NCBI RefSeq assembly: GCF_964355755.1 | Contig: NC_092676.1 | Span: 9,716,288 to 9,780,287, forward strand | DNA length: 64,000 nt | Direction of reading: 5' to 3' | Source of the DNA: Antedon mediterranea | Lineage: Eukaryota > Echinodermata > Crinoidea > Comatulida > Antedonidae | Shown: in pieces, positions 11,610 to 24,400 of the stretch | Position numbering within the stretch: position 1 is the first letter of the stretch | How the letters are laid out: every line of letters starts with the position of its first letter | The notes under the pieces: model-generated | Database searches by the model: none | What the model was told of the DNA's origin: nothing | What the model saw: the letters and a program-made list of their open reading frames with translations, nothing else | Program-made: the position numbers and the translations under genes

Positions 11610-12765
11610 TTGGGCACTTTGCTGTCCTTGTGGTTGTTGAATGTATATTTGCTGAATCTGGCCAGCTTGACCACCAGCTGACTGGACCTGCATTTGTTGA
11701 GGAATCAGTTGAATCTGAAAAAATAAAATAAACAATTAGTAATTTATGTACCACTGCCAGGAATTACTAGTAAAAAAAAATTAGAACAGAAAGAGAGATA
11801 GCATTATGATGATGATATGCATTGTACTGGTAGACAGGTTGTGTTTGCAATAAACCAGTTAGGTACTGCACTCTATAAACAGAACAGTACAGCTAATCAA
11901 TGCAGTACTCATTAATAATAATAATAATAAATAATAATAATATCGAAAATTTATAAAGTAAAGTCTCACAGCGCAACATGAAAAGAATAACTATTTTGAA
12001 ATAGGGGGTTTTCAGGAGAGATTTGAATTGAAAGGGGATGGAGTGTAACGGAAGGAACGAGGAAGTTGGTTCCAGATCTCTCGTGCCTGAGCAAATAAGC
12101 ACTTAGGCATAGATTTAAGGTTGGTTCTATGTGGTGTTAGGATCCGTTTCAGAACGAAGACATATGGTTTAATAAGTTCAATAAGATAATGCGGAGCAGT
12201 GCCATAAAGACACTCGTATGAATATTGCAAGTATAGGTTTAATATTTATTAACAAATGGGATGGATGGGTCGTCGTAACTTTTTTTTTTTATCAACAAAA
12301 ATAACTTACTTGTTGGACATGGCCACCAGGGCCAGCAACCTGTAGTGTCTGGCCAACTTGTTGGATCTGCACTGCTTGTCCTTGGTTGCCTCCTGCCATC
12401 TGCACAGTTATTGGTTGATCCCCTGCCACGATCTGGTTACCACTCACTTGCACAACCTGACCCTGTATACAAATAAAATATACAAATGATTTTATAATTA
12501 TAATACTAAATAGTCCTTATATCCATTCCCATGAAGGTTGGTTACTCCTTGCAAAAACAATTTTAAAATAAGGTCATCTTCAATAAAATTTATTTCTTAA
12601 GAATAAAAAAATGACAACATCCCATTTACACCCACTTTTTCCCCTTACCTGTGCTGGTTGTTGAACCTGTTGTACTTGCACCTGCACCTGCTGACCTGAT
12701 TGGTTAGCCTGCAAAGCTTGTAACTGATCTGTGGTAATGCTCTGGGTCACTGAAGTACCATCCAT
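11610..12765 (-). CDS. NFYA: NF-YA, CCAAT-binding factor subunit (5' coding exons only)
   Basis: NF-YA is the sequence-specific subunit of the trimeric NF-Y factor, which binds CCAAT boxes in promoters. Three phase-0 coding exons are visible: 12765-12649 (ATG start, 39 codons), 12462-12310 (51 codons) and 11714-11610 (35 codons), all with GTAAG-type donors. They encode the Gln-rich activation region. QVVQVSGNQIVAG and the later IQLIPQQMQVQ and QQIYIQQPQ follow the order of vertebrate NF-YA (compare its MVQVSGGQLI, IQLVPPGQIQIQ, QQIIIQQPQ). The rest, including the conserved HAP2 subunit-interaction and DNA-binding domain, should lie to the left but I cannot find it in the window; either the intron is longer than 11.6 kb or I missed short exons. 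A likely non-coding first exon ends at 15052. A LINE remnant sits in the intron between exons 2 and 3. Confidence 0.8.
11940..12240 (-). pseudogene. LINE ORF2 C-terminal remnant in an NFYA intron
   Basis: Minus-strand sequence reads ECLYGTAPHYLIELIKPYV, then LTPHRTNLKS, then AREIWNQLPRSFR, with at least one frame change. This spacing (LHGTAP..L.ELI, R..LRS, WN.LP..IR) is the signature of the C-terminus of CR1/L2-type non-LTR ORF2 proteins. An (AATAAT)n tract adjoins the lower-coordinate end near 11915-11945 and may be the element's tail. It is truncated and inactive. Confidence 0.65.
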
Positions 12766-12779
12766 GACTTATAATGATA

Positions 12780-13590
12780 TAGCACACCTTCTTAACAAAC
12801 ATAGACAAGACAAATTTTTTTAAATAACACAATTATCTAATATTAAAGAAAATCTATCTAGAAAATATGTAATGTGAATAGTGGAATGATGATAATATTT
12901 ATTATTAATATTAAATGCGGATTTGAAAAATTTAAAAAAATTGTTTTTTTCCATTTTGAAAATTAGTCATCAATTTGAAATTGGGCAAATAATTCCTTGT
13001 GGATACACATATTTCTAAACAGCTCCATTTTAAGTTTTTGAAATGTATCTCTGTTAATATAAAACCAGCACTTTCATGATTAAATCAACATTTATTAACT
13101 TCTAAATACAAAAACAAGACGGTAAGTTTAACATAAACTTCATAGAATTGTTATACGCAATTTGAAATTGTGCAAGGATTCATAATTGTATAATTTGTAT
13201 GCAATTTTTAGGAACAGCAATCCTCTCATTGCCGCCGTGTGGATGGTTGTTAATGTTGCTGAGAAGTGTCGATGGCGGGGCTTCCCCTTTATGCTTAGGC
13301 TTACTACGTTTTGTGTTTATTATTAATATTTTGTGTTCAACAAATTGGGCAGCGCAATTTGAAATTGCGCAAAGAAGTCTTTGCACAATTTCAAAGTGCG
13401 CATAACAGCATGCACACTAGGCCCTAGAATGCCTTTATGGCATTCTATACATATTGCATATTGCTGACGTAGTGTGTGGCCGACCTGACCATATTTTAAC
13501 TAGGCCTAGTTTCATTTAGTAGTCTAGACCTGACCTGACTTTTTTTAGCCATTATACTACTTATTTATATAATAGGACTAGGGCCTAGAC
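12780..13590. other. NFYA intron or 5' region, short palindromes only
   Basis: No exon is recognisable. Around 13155-13405 the phrase GCAATTTGAAATTGCGCA recurs in direct and inverted form, and may be the remains of a foldback element. TAGGCC-type tracts occur at 13490-13590. Confidence 0.4.
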
Positions 13591-13595
13591 CTGGA

Positions 13596-14696
13596 TTAGG
13601 GTCGAAGTGGCCGCCAACCAAAGCGGCCGCTAGTTCAAGAACGGTAATCTGTATGGAACGCCGTGTGCGCTTTGATGGTCGCTGTTTTGTAATCTTTGAG
13701 ACATAAAGATTCGGCAATACCGTACGTACATTAGTAATGCAATACTGTATAAAGATTCGATAGTATATTGTAAATGAGATATAAAGATTCGGCAATACCA
13801 TAAGTACATTAGTAATGCAATACTGTATAAAGATTCGACAGTATATTGTAAATGAGATATAAAGATTCGACAGTACCATACGTAAATTATTAATGCAATA
13901 CTGAATATAGATTCGATAGGAGAGTGCTCGAGAAATGTCGGGTCAGTTCAACGTTATTTTTTCCCTTCACTACCGGTACCAATATATTAGAGAGAGAGAT
14001 ATAAAGAATTAATAGTACGTAAATGAGATATAAAGGGTCTGTAATTAGTTACGCGAATTTCTGCTAATAACTCAACTGGCGGCCAGGAATAGTGATGAAG
14101 AAGGTGCGCGTTTCTGGCGTATTCATCCCCACGTTGCTTTATTGAAAACACAAACAATGTATTAAAATGGAATAACACTTAAATGTATAACACACCCTAT
14201 TACTAATAATAAAAACCAAGATTCGATAGTACAGTATGTAATGAGGTATAAAGATTTGATAATATGTAAATGAGATATAACATAAGGATTCGGCAATACC
14301 GTACGTATACCGGTACCAATATATTAAAAAAGAGAGAGAGATATAAAGATTCAATAGTACGTAAATGAGATATAAAGGTTCAATAGTACGTAGATTATGA
14401 TGCAAGTGCAAATTATTAATGATTCGATAGTAATATATGTAAATATATTTCGATAGCATGTAAGTTAATATTAAAATACAAACAAAATATACATTGATTT
14501 ATCGGCAGGCAAACTTAATTAGAAATATAAAGATTCGATAGTACATGATTTGGCTTATATTTATTGGTTTGACCATACTCCTTTACTGTAACTCAACTAG
14601 CCATAGCGTTGACAACGACAATCAAAGATTAAAGCACACATGGTGTTCCATACAAATGACGATATTAAACTGGCGGCCACTTCGACCATACTCCCT
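13596..14696. mobile_element. Palindrome-ended element, family A, copy 1
   Basis: The ends read GGTCGAAGTGGCCGCCA in inverted orientation. About 45 bp inside each end is GTATGGAACRCC. The interior is a set of ~70-bp repeats built on ATAAAGATTCGATAGTA and ATTCGGCAATACCGTACGTA. A second, longer copy is at 43829-46053. No coding capacity is visible; open frames here come from the internal repeats. Confidence 0.85.
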
Positions 14697-15045
14697 AGAC
14701 TTTTATTGTAGGCCTACTGGGGCTACGCTAGGCATTACATTGTAATAGCCTTGGTATTGGTTATGCTTACTACTGGCCTAGCTAGTAGCTAGCTAGGCTA
14801 AGCCTACCTAGGCCTCCTCTCTATCCACCCTGTCCACACCGACCACCACACCACTTCTCCCGGCCGGCGTCAGTCATGCTTTTTTATGACCGCTTTTCCA
14901 AGCGCCATATTTAACAATGGATCACCTCCCAAATTGTTTTATCTCGTATACAACAACTCATTGTAAGAATTATCAACAACAACAATCGTAACATTGACCA
15001 TCAGACTTTAAATCTTTTCACAAAATATCATTGTTTTTATCGGAG

Positions 15046-15470
15046 ACTTACCAGCGACAAAACGGTGAATGAAACTTTCCTGATTGGTTGCAAAACCGGA
15101 GACTTCTAGCCCGACAACGAATAGGAAATACCCCAGGACCAGAGATAGCCTATGAAAAAGACGCTCAGCACCGACCAATGGTAGCGCCCTGTTATAGAAT
15201 GCAAAAAGTGCATAAATTTGAGTGTATAAATGTAAATCAACCTTGTTAATCATTCAATTATTCTTGTTATTAACAATCTAAAATATATGTATTTATATCT
15301 CTCTTAATAAATATAAATATGACAATGCAGTCGTCACCAAAACAACAAAAAATCGACAATCTATGTACTGTTCTCTGTTACTATTTTAATGACTTTTGGC
15401 GTTTCATACGGAAATACCTCGTGACGACACAAGGTGAACATTTACATAATTTTCTGAATCGTAATCAAAC
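15046..15470. promoter_or_regulatory. Divergent NFYA/SERGEF promoter with two CCAAT boxes
   Basis: On the minus strand a consensus donor (GTCGCTG, then GTAAGT at 15051-15046) could end a non-coding first exon of NFYA. On the plus strand SERGEF starts at 15471. Between them lie an ATTGG at 15083-15087 and a CCAAT at 15175-15179, in opposite orientation about 90 bp apart, and no large repeat. I infer a compact bidirectional promoter. If NF-Y binds these boxes, NFYA could regulate itself and its neighbour. The transcription starts are not known. Confidence 0.55.
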
Positions 15471-18400
15471 ATGGCTGCGCCCTCGCGAGGTTTGTTTTCC
15501 TGGGTGAGTATTAATAAGTGTGTTGACATTGTTCGTAGTTTTATGTAAGGGAATAAACATATTCGTAAACAGATACATGCTGGCAAACAAACAATTGCCG
15601 TACCCTAGGCCTAGTAGTATATTTGCGAGCCTAACATTTGATCTAATAAGCCTAGGCCTAGGCTAGGCCTAATTATTAGAGTCTAGAGATAGGGCCAATA
15701 GTTTGCCATCATATAGTAAACGTGCATCCTCTATAGTATAAATAATTTTAAAACCCATCTTGAAACACACTGGAAAACCCACAACCTAAAGTTTGAGCCA
15801 TATAACCAAGATGTTCAAAGAGGGACTCACAAACCTTAACAAAACAGGTTTATAGTCTAAAGGTCAAGGTAAATCAGGCTAGCCTAGCCTCTACTAGAGG
15901 AGGCCTACGCTCTCCTTTTTTCACTCTCAATCTCATTCAGCGGGTGTCTCGAAAACAGAGACCTGGAAAACAGAGACCAGAGACCCGAGACCCAGGGTCT
16001 CTGTTTTCGAGAAAATCTCGAAAACAGAGACCCCCACTAAAACGTCTCAATATTAAGTAAATATTACGTTATATAGGGGTCTCTGTTTGGTGTCAGATGA
16101 AATCGGTCGCGCTTGAAATCGGTCGCGTTTGAAATCGGTCGCGATAAAATCAACTTCCGGTATTTTGTATGGCGCGCCGCTAGAGCTGTACCTTTGATGA
16201 TATCGGTCGCGTTTGAAATCAGTCGCGCTATTTTGTATGGATCGAGCGGGATGCATGCTAGAGCGGGATATACATTTTTCGTTTATATAGTTAATTGATA
16301 TTTTATAGGAACTAGATTATTTATGTGGATATTTTTTACTTGGTTAATAAATATTTATTATCAATCATTAAATTAATTTTTCAAAATGGCCATTTCTAAA
16401 CACGTTTAAATATTATATTAGGCATAATGTTATATTAGGCATATAATAATTTACCTAGGACCACAATGGAAATTTAGGACCACAATGGAAATAAGTTTGC
16501 CGTCTCGGTACTTTTTTGTGTTTTTATCCTATTGATTTTATATCAGAATAAAGAAATAAAAATAAAAATAAAATACCTCTATTTATATGTACTGTAATTA
16601 ATATATTATATAGAGAATATACGTCTGTCGTGTCTTTTATTATGCAAACAATTACGTAAAAGAGAACAATTTATTTAAAAACAATAATTTTTACAATATA
16701 GCCCGTAAAGCCAGCGTATCCATTTTTATACTTATGCATATATGTGGCAGAGTATATCATATCCATGTCGTTAACAACATACTATTCGATCACCTTATTT
16801 TTATTTCTATCCGTTATGTAGGATAATATTAAGTATATAATGAATATTGTTGAGGCAAATCACGTGTATATTTTTATTTCTAATGTTTAAAATAGTTTTT
16901 AGTAAAATGATCATTATATGCGGATGGTTAAAAGGCGAGTTACTGAAATAAACCCCCGAATAAGCCATATCGACGGAGATGCGCCTTCTATGATCGTGAA
17001 GCTGTTTCCTCTAACAATACGTTATTTTGCTGACGGGGTTTCCCCTTTTTAAAAAACACGCACTTGTTAGTGTATCAACTCATGGACAAAACACGTACGA
17101 TCGTTGTCCATGGCGAGATAAAGATGACGTCTATTACTAATAACCATAACGTCTATAGGCCTCCTGCACGTGTTTTTGTGAAACGATTCAATGAGCTATA
17201 GATGCTCGACGCGATTATGAGATTATGTTCATTCATTCATTATTTAGCCTTTAAAATCGAAATACATTTAAAACGTAGGTAACAAAATCAAGACACATGG
17301 AAATCTAAGGAGGCAAGGATAAGCAAAAGCAATTAAAGTCGCTGCTCACAGGCTTGCTATATATCCATAATAATTCCGAATAAAGTACTGTTTCTATAAT
17401 TTGACAGTATGATTTATATATAATTTACGTAAATACGTCGGCGATACTATATATTTTAATTTGAATATCTTTTATTTCTTCATTTATAATAATCATTTAA
17501 TGTAAATAATTAAGTAAGTGCAACTCAGTGTCTCGCATTCATACGCCGTTTAGTAAATCTAGGCCTAAATGTTTAAATATCAGTGCAGATTACCTCTTTG
17601 AGAATCGTGTTCACCTTTATCTATCATTGTACATCATAGTCCTACTGTAGGCCGGTAGATTGATTTATAACGGCATATTATCTATATATTTTATTAATAT
17701 CCTAAAACCATACGTAATTGTTTGCATAATAAAAGACACGACAGACGTACTGTATATTCTCTATATAATATAATTACAGTACATATAAATAGAGGTAAAT
17801 TATTATATGCCTAATATAACATATGCCTAATATAATATTTAAACGTGTTTAGAAATGGCCATTTTGAAAAGACACAGTCCTTCTCCGAGACCTGTGAAAT
17901 ACAAAAAAAAATTAATTTAATGATTGATAATAAATATTACCAAGTAAAAAATATCCACATAAATAATCTAGTTCCTAAAAAATATCAATTAAATCTATAT
18001 AAACGAAAAATGTATATCCCGCTCTAGCATGCATCCCGCTCGATCCATTCAAAATAGCGCGACCGATTTCAAACGCGACCGATTTCAAACGCGACCGATA
18101 TCATCAAAAGTATAGCTCTAGCGGCGCGCCATACAAAATAACGGAAGTTGATTTTATCGCGACCGATTTCAGACGCGACCGATTTCATCGTAAACCCTCT
18201 GTTTTTGAGAAAAACTCGAAAACAGAAACCCCCACTAAAACGTCTCCATATTACGTTATATAAGGGGTCTCTGTTTTCGAGAAAAACTCGAAAATAGAGA
18301 TCCCCACTAAAACGTCTCATTATATTGGGGGTCTCTTTTTTTGAGATTTCCCGAGACCCCCTAATATAATCCCTGTTTATTAAGAAGAGTGTTGCAAATA

Positions 18401-21400
18401 CCCACCAACGAGCTTGGTCATAAATTATTAAAACCCAACTTTTATCGCAAAAACCGTGAATTTATGTTTATTTATTTATCAATTTATTTTTTTTTTTTTA
18501 ATTCATTTCTTTTTTAAGGCTCGCCCAACACAATACATTTGTCTTCATCCTCCAGTCTGCCTCAAAGTCTGACCTGATATCATTTTGTTATTGCATTGTA
18601 CGTTATTATCTTTTATGCTTGTAAATAAATGTTACGAAACTAGTGTCAGCTTTTGAAGTAATCTCCCGCTTTTTAGCTTCTAAAAGGCACAGCGTTTAGT
18701 TTGTACAGCGATTCTCTATAGTAATGCATTTTTTTTACATTTTGTTTTTTAAAATCATGTTCGCAGTAACTTTATGATTTCGTTATTATCTTAACAGAAA
18801 CCTTCAAAAAAATTGATTGTTTTGATATTAAATTCGATATTTAAAGCCTTGTGAATGTTATACATTTTTTAAGCAAATGACTCGACTCCATACGCTACAT
18901 AGGCATAGTTGGACACAAACATGGCTGGCATGCACACCACGTGACTTTCTAAAATCAGTGAACGCAATGGCGTAACTCTCTCTATATATGGTCATGCCTA
19001 AAGATATTGGCATAATAGCAAACCAGGGGTATGCTAAAAGCATAATTTCATTTATCAAACAACTAAACAAAACAACTTTTTTGTTTTCCAAAATATCCAG
19101 AGAAATTGCATTTTAGCGAGAGGCCCAAGGGCTGCAGCTTGAAATACACGAAGACATTATTATTTATACAGATATTGCCTGCTTAGAGGTAAAATATAAG
19201 ATTTGACATTTGATGTCAAATCTTAAAGATATTTTGCTCGAGGGAATATACATTTCCCGAAGCGCCAGCTGAGGTAAATATAATTCTTGAGAGCATAATA
19301 TCATTTCCTGAGACGCGGCGTGTAAAACGTAATCTTGTGATGATGTGGACTAATCTTTGCGAGTTCGAGTCCCAGTAGATGACTTTTGTTTATTTATCAC
19401 CAAACGCGAGTGTTGCCACCACGTAAATTACACAGTCAATATCAAACTCCTTGAGAATTTATTGGATTTTATATGTTTAATGACAGAGGGACACGATAAT
19501 CACGCGAAAAGTACTCAGTCAATATCATCGTACTCTAGGAAATATACGATTTACGATCCTCGCAGCAGTAGTCATGTGATGCAGTTTTAACCAATCACGT
19601 TCACAAATTTACATAGGCTATGTAATATAGATTTATATACAGTATAGAGTTGTAAGGTCTGATTATAATATACAATTTTACACTAGCTGGCCGCTGTCCA
19701 GTGTTCCTGTCTGGCCTGGTGCTGACAAGTTTATATTGTATTAATTTATTTACATGTGAGCAATTCCAATATCTTCATATCAGGGACAGATTGCTATAAA
19801 ACCCTCTTAACTTAAAGCCTGTAATTAACAATAACAGATAAAGCCAGTAATTAACAGATAGACGGTCCTACTAAAGCCACCCCTGTTAGACCATCGCTGT
19901 AAATCAGTCTTAGCTGTAAAACAGTCTTAGCTGTAAAACAGTCTTAGCTAAAACCATGTACAGTAACAAATTGATGGCACATTTTATGCATAAGGTAATG
20001 TTTGTCATGATTGCTCAGGTTATGTACATTTTTACGTGAGAAAATATTTCTATAATATTGATCATTGTTATTATTTAATTTAAACACTTCTCGTTTCAAT
20101 GTGATGTCTTTTAGTTTTACGATCAAAATATGTAAATAAAAAGCAATGCCATGTTGACAAAAAGAGAGGTCTAAGACTGTTTAAGACTTTCTCGAGTAGG
20201 CTTTAAAGACTGCTTACAGGTTAGACCGCGGTATAGCAATGGTCTGTAATAAAGGTGGTTATGATTCTTGTCAAGGGTCCTGGGTGCAGCTCCTGTCATG
20301 TCAGGATTTTTTTCTAATGACAAATTACAACTCCACTCTCAAAGACTTGTGTATAAGTTTGTCTTGTGAACAGGATTGCCACTTAAGAATAGTGAATGCA
20401 TTTGCTTATGGTTATCCTTGGCAACTTGCCTGAATATATAAACAAAATAAATGTCAAATTAATTATTAGGTAAGTGTTAAGATAGTATAGAATCCGGCTA
20501 AGATGAATTTAATATTTGTGTTTTATATTATTATTGTACAGGGTGCCAACAGCTATGGACAGCTTGGTACAGGGAATACAACAGACACATTTACTCCTCA
20601 AAAAGTAGAATCTTTTCCGAATGAAGCAATCAAATGTATAAGAGGAGGTGGTGCACATACTGTTATAATTACAGGTAGGTCAAATGTGGTCCAACTATTA
20701 AGCCTTTATTGCACTGGTCTTATTAACTGAGTCACCAGCTAAATTGTTAAAAAAAGCCTGAACTTAAAACTGGAATACAATTCCCTCGGGTTACATTAAC
20801 CAAGACCAATGGTTACTTTTACTAACCATTACCTGCCCAGTAAAACCATTGGTCTTGGTGAAATTAATCATGCTGGCTAAAGTCCAATACAATTACAATA
20901 CATTACACATGATCTTTACCATGCGAATCAATGGAATACAATACAGAATGGTATACAAATAATAAATGTATGGTGGACAATATTTCATATGAGTTAAAAG
21001 ATTGACTGTTTGTTATATTTAAGAAAGCTTTGAGTTGTTTGATTTGTTTTGTTCAAAAAAGCTGAAAAATACTATCACACAACCGTTTAATAATAATATA
21101 CATCTATCAAACACCATCCATGTGACTCAAACAAAAAAATTTAATTGCATCGTTTTGTATTATAAATTTAGTGCAAACATATTGAAAAACAAGTCAACAG
21201 CTGTAATAATAACTCATGCTATACATAGGTTATTTTCCAGGAACTTAAGTTACTCTTCTTAAAGTTACACATATCATACAGTATGCTACTGTACCTAGAA
21301 GCCACAGACAAAGTTAATGGTATTTTTTGGAATATTGTTATTCCAATTAGATCAGGGTGGGCTTTTTATATTTGTAGGACAGTTTTTAGTTTGGAAAGGA

Positions 21401-24400
21401 AGTAAACAGACAGAGGTAAGCTAGAGGGGGTATACAGAAATACAGTATACTTTGAATCTGACTACATATGCCTATTAAACCGCTTAGGTGTTTCTCTTAC
21501 AGTAAAGGTTAGGTAAAGGTGAGTCCCGTGTTCTCAGAACGTAGGGGAATGAGCTGTTAGGAGCTCATTGTACTAAGCTTCTGCATTATGTGGTAGGGTG
21601 GCCAGTTCCTTTCCACGCCGCCTTTTTTCTCCCTAGTATTTTCAACCAGGTACTCTTTACAGCTGAGTGGACTGGGATTGTCGGGAATTGAACCCGGGTC
21701 TATCTGTATGACAGTCAAGTGTCCTAACCACTCGGCTATCCAACTCCACTCCACTACAACAGTAGTGTAAATTAAACCACTTGAACTCATGCGAACCATG
21801 TAACAATGGCATTACCTGTTTATTGAAAAACTTTTTTTTTCAGAGAGTGGTAGTCTTTATGTATGTGGTTGGAACAGCAAAGGTCAACTTGGCTTAGGTC
21901 ATCATGAAGATCAAGTGAATTTCCAAATTATTAAAAATATCCCACCAATTTGTGATGTTTCGTGTGGATGGGAACATACGTTAGCTATAACAGGTATTTA
22001 GCTTAAATATCTACAGTAATCAGGTTATTGATCAATATTATAGGCTCATTATTTCAGGGGCTGATTGCTATAGCAGTCTTAACTGAGGGTCTTAACTCCC
22101 TGATTAAAGCCAGCATTATCAGATAGACGGTCTTACTAAAGCCACCCTTGTTAGACCATTGCTATAAAACAGTCTTAGCTAAGACTACTTAAACAAAGTA
22201 AGTCAGAATTATAGCTAGATAAGACTGTTTATAGACCGCTTATAATAGCAATCTGCCCCTGGTCTCTTGGTCACAGCAAGATAATCTATCAACAGGATGC
22301 TGAGCTCCGGTGGAGCAAAGAGTTAATGTGTGGTTGCAACAAGATCACATATAGTTACTTATTATTTACCTCATTAAGCCGTAATTGAAAGAAAAATAAA
22401 GTTGACCAGAAGCACATGGTCAATGTAGGTTTTTTTTATCAGTAAAAATGAACAACCTTGGATTGGAGTTTAATTTATAGGATGCCTTACGAATGTACTC
22501 TTGACACTAAAACACAATACCTGCAGTTCAGATTTATACATATAATTCTTCCTACAAATAAGTTACTGCACAAGATTGGCCTGGTTCAAGATGATAAATA
22601 TTCTATTTGCAGTAAGGAAAAAAAAACAGTAGAATATCTAATATGGTCTTGCGAGAAAACTTCTAAATTGTGGGACGATGTGTTTTATTGGTTCAGGAAA
22701 TTAGACATCCGTTTTAAAATAAATTATATAGACATATGCTTTGGTATTTTTTAATACAAATATACAATTTTATTAACATGTTTTTTACTTCTTAAGGACT
22801 GGGTACTCTTTACAGAAACTGTGGAGAATAATATTGCAAAAAATAGAAATAAGGGTCATTCCATACCAAATCACCCAAAAAAAATGACATTTTAAACCCT
22901 ACTTTCTTCAAATTTGGTTTTTGGGTTATTTTTAGCCAAAAAACCTGAAATTTTTAATTTGAGCACCATACGACCAACGGTTCGCGCGCTACGCGCCGTC
23001 GTTTCTTTGCGGGCTATACTTAAATGACCGTATCTCCGTAACGTGTGGACCGATTTTGTTGTGACAGGTATCTTTGGAAAGCTAATTGTTAAAGCTATCC
23101 AAATCTTCTATTTACTTTTGAGATAGAACTATTTAAAAGATGTATAACTTATTCTATTCCATTTGACCTAGGATTTGACCTTGTGGGACAGATTTTTTTT
23201 AGATGAAATTTTGTGAAAATTATCTCCTACATGATATTTACATAATATAAAAAAATTGGAGATATATTATTTTTTGTTTGTTTTCTAGCTCATTTCAAAG
23301 TTGGCTTACTTCAACAATTCTGGTATTTCTATACAGTGTAGATGTATTGTCGACATTATATCACTACCAAATTTACCTCTTAATACTATGGGTGTCACTG
23401 TCAGATTATTTAAGACTATATAACAATGCTTTAATTATATTTTCATGCTCCATACAAAATAATTATTACTTAGGTAAACATCTGTACACCATTTGAGTAC
23501 CCCATTTGGTTAACCAAGGATGTACCATCAGTTTATGGCACTCTTTTCACACTTTCAAGCAAATTGAATCTTGAATTTTTTTTGTTTGATGATATAAACT
23601 TTGAAAACATTGATTTTTCTTTGCTGATCATCATTATTTTACATTTTTGTTCATTGTATTTTGTTCACTTATTTCTTTTCGTTCGTTCGTTCGTTCGTTT
23701 TTATTTCACAATGCATCAAACTTAATATTTTTACATAATAAGTATTAAATAAAAAAATGCACAGCCTGGAAAAGACCAAATAAGCTCAATATAGAGCTTT
23801 AAGCCTGGTTTCACCAGTACAAAATACACTAATAATTGTATCAATCAATTCTTCACTCATATTAGGCTATAATTACGTTATAAATGGCATGGACCGGGGG
23901 GACGATACGTGGGTTGGGGCAAGTAGGGTCCAGTCATTTCAAGTAAAAATACCACTTGCCCTGGTCCATGCCGTCTAGCTGCCATTTTATGCAATTTTTT
24001 TATGCCGTTTATAACGTAATTATAGCCTTATAAATCATGTGGTTATATTGCATTTTTTACAAAAACGTAAAATTGTAGTAACGTTTTAAAATTGCATAAA
24101 ATGGCAGCTAGACGGCATGGACCAGGGCAAGTGGTATTTTTACTTGAAATGACTGGACCCTACTTGCCCCAACCCATGTATCGTCACCCCGGTCCATGCC
24201 GTTTATAACGTAATTATAGCCTAATATGGGTGAAGAAATAAGTGAACAAAATACAATGAACAAAAATGTAAAATAATGATGATCAGCAAAGAACAATCAA
24301 TGTTTTCAAAGTTTATATCATCAAACAAAAAAAATTCAAGATTCAATTTGCTTGAAAGTGTGAAAAGAGTGCCATAAACTGATGGTACATCCTTGGCTAA

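Noticed and set aside
14139-14459. Minus-strand frames in the family A elements (also 44521-44796)
   Set aside because: Both copies give Tyr/Ile/Leu-rich frames only because of ~70-bp internal repeats; the frames are not conserved between copies.
15319-15507. 62-codon plus-strand frame overlapping SERGEF exon 1
   Set aside because: It is in a different frame from the SERGEF start; the 15471 ATG gives the correct join to exon 2.
19340-19385. GTTCGAGTCCC string as a tRNA T-loop
   Set aside because: No A box or pairing stems at the right distance.
21660-21772. Apparent tRNA gene on the minus strand
   Set aside because: A and B boxes are good but the acceptor stem does not pair and a SINE body follows.
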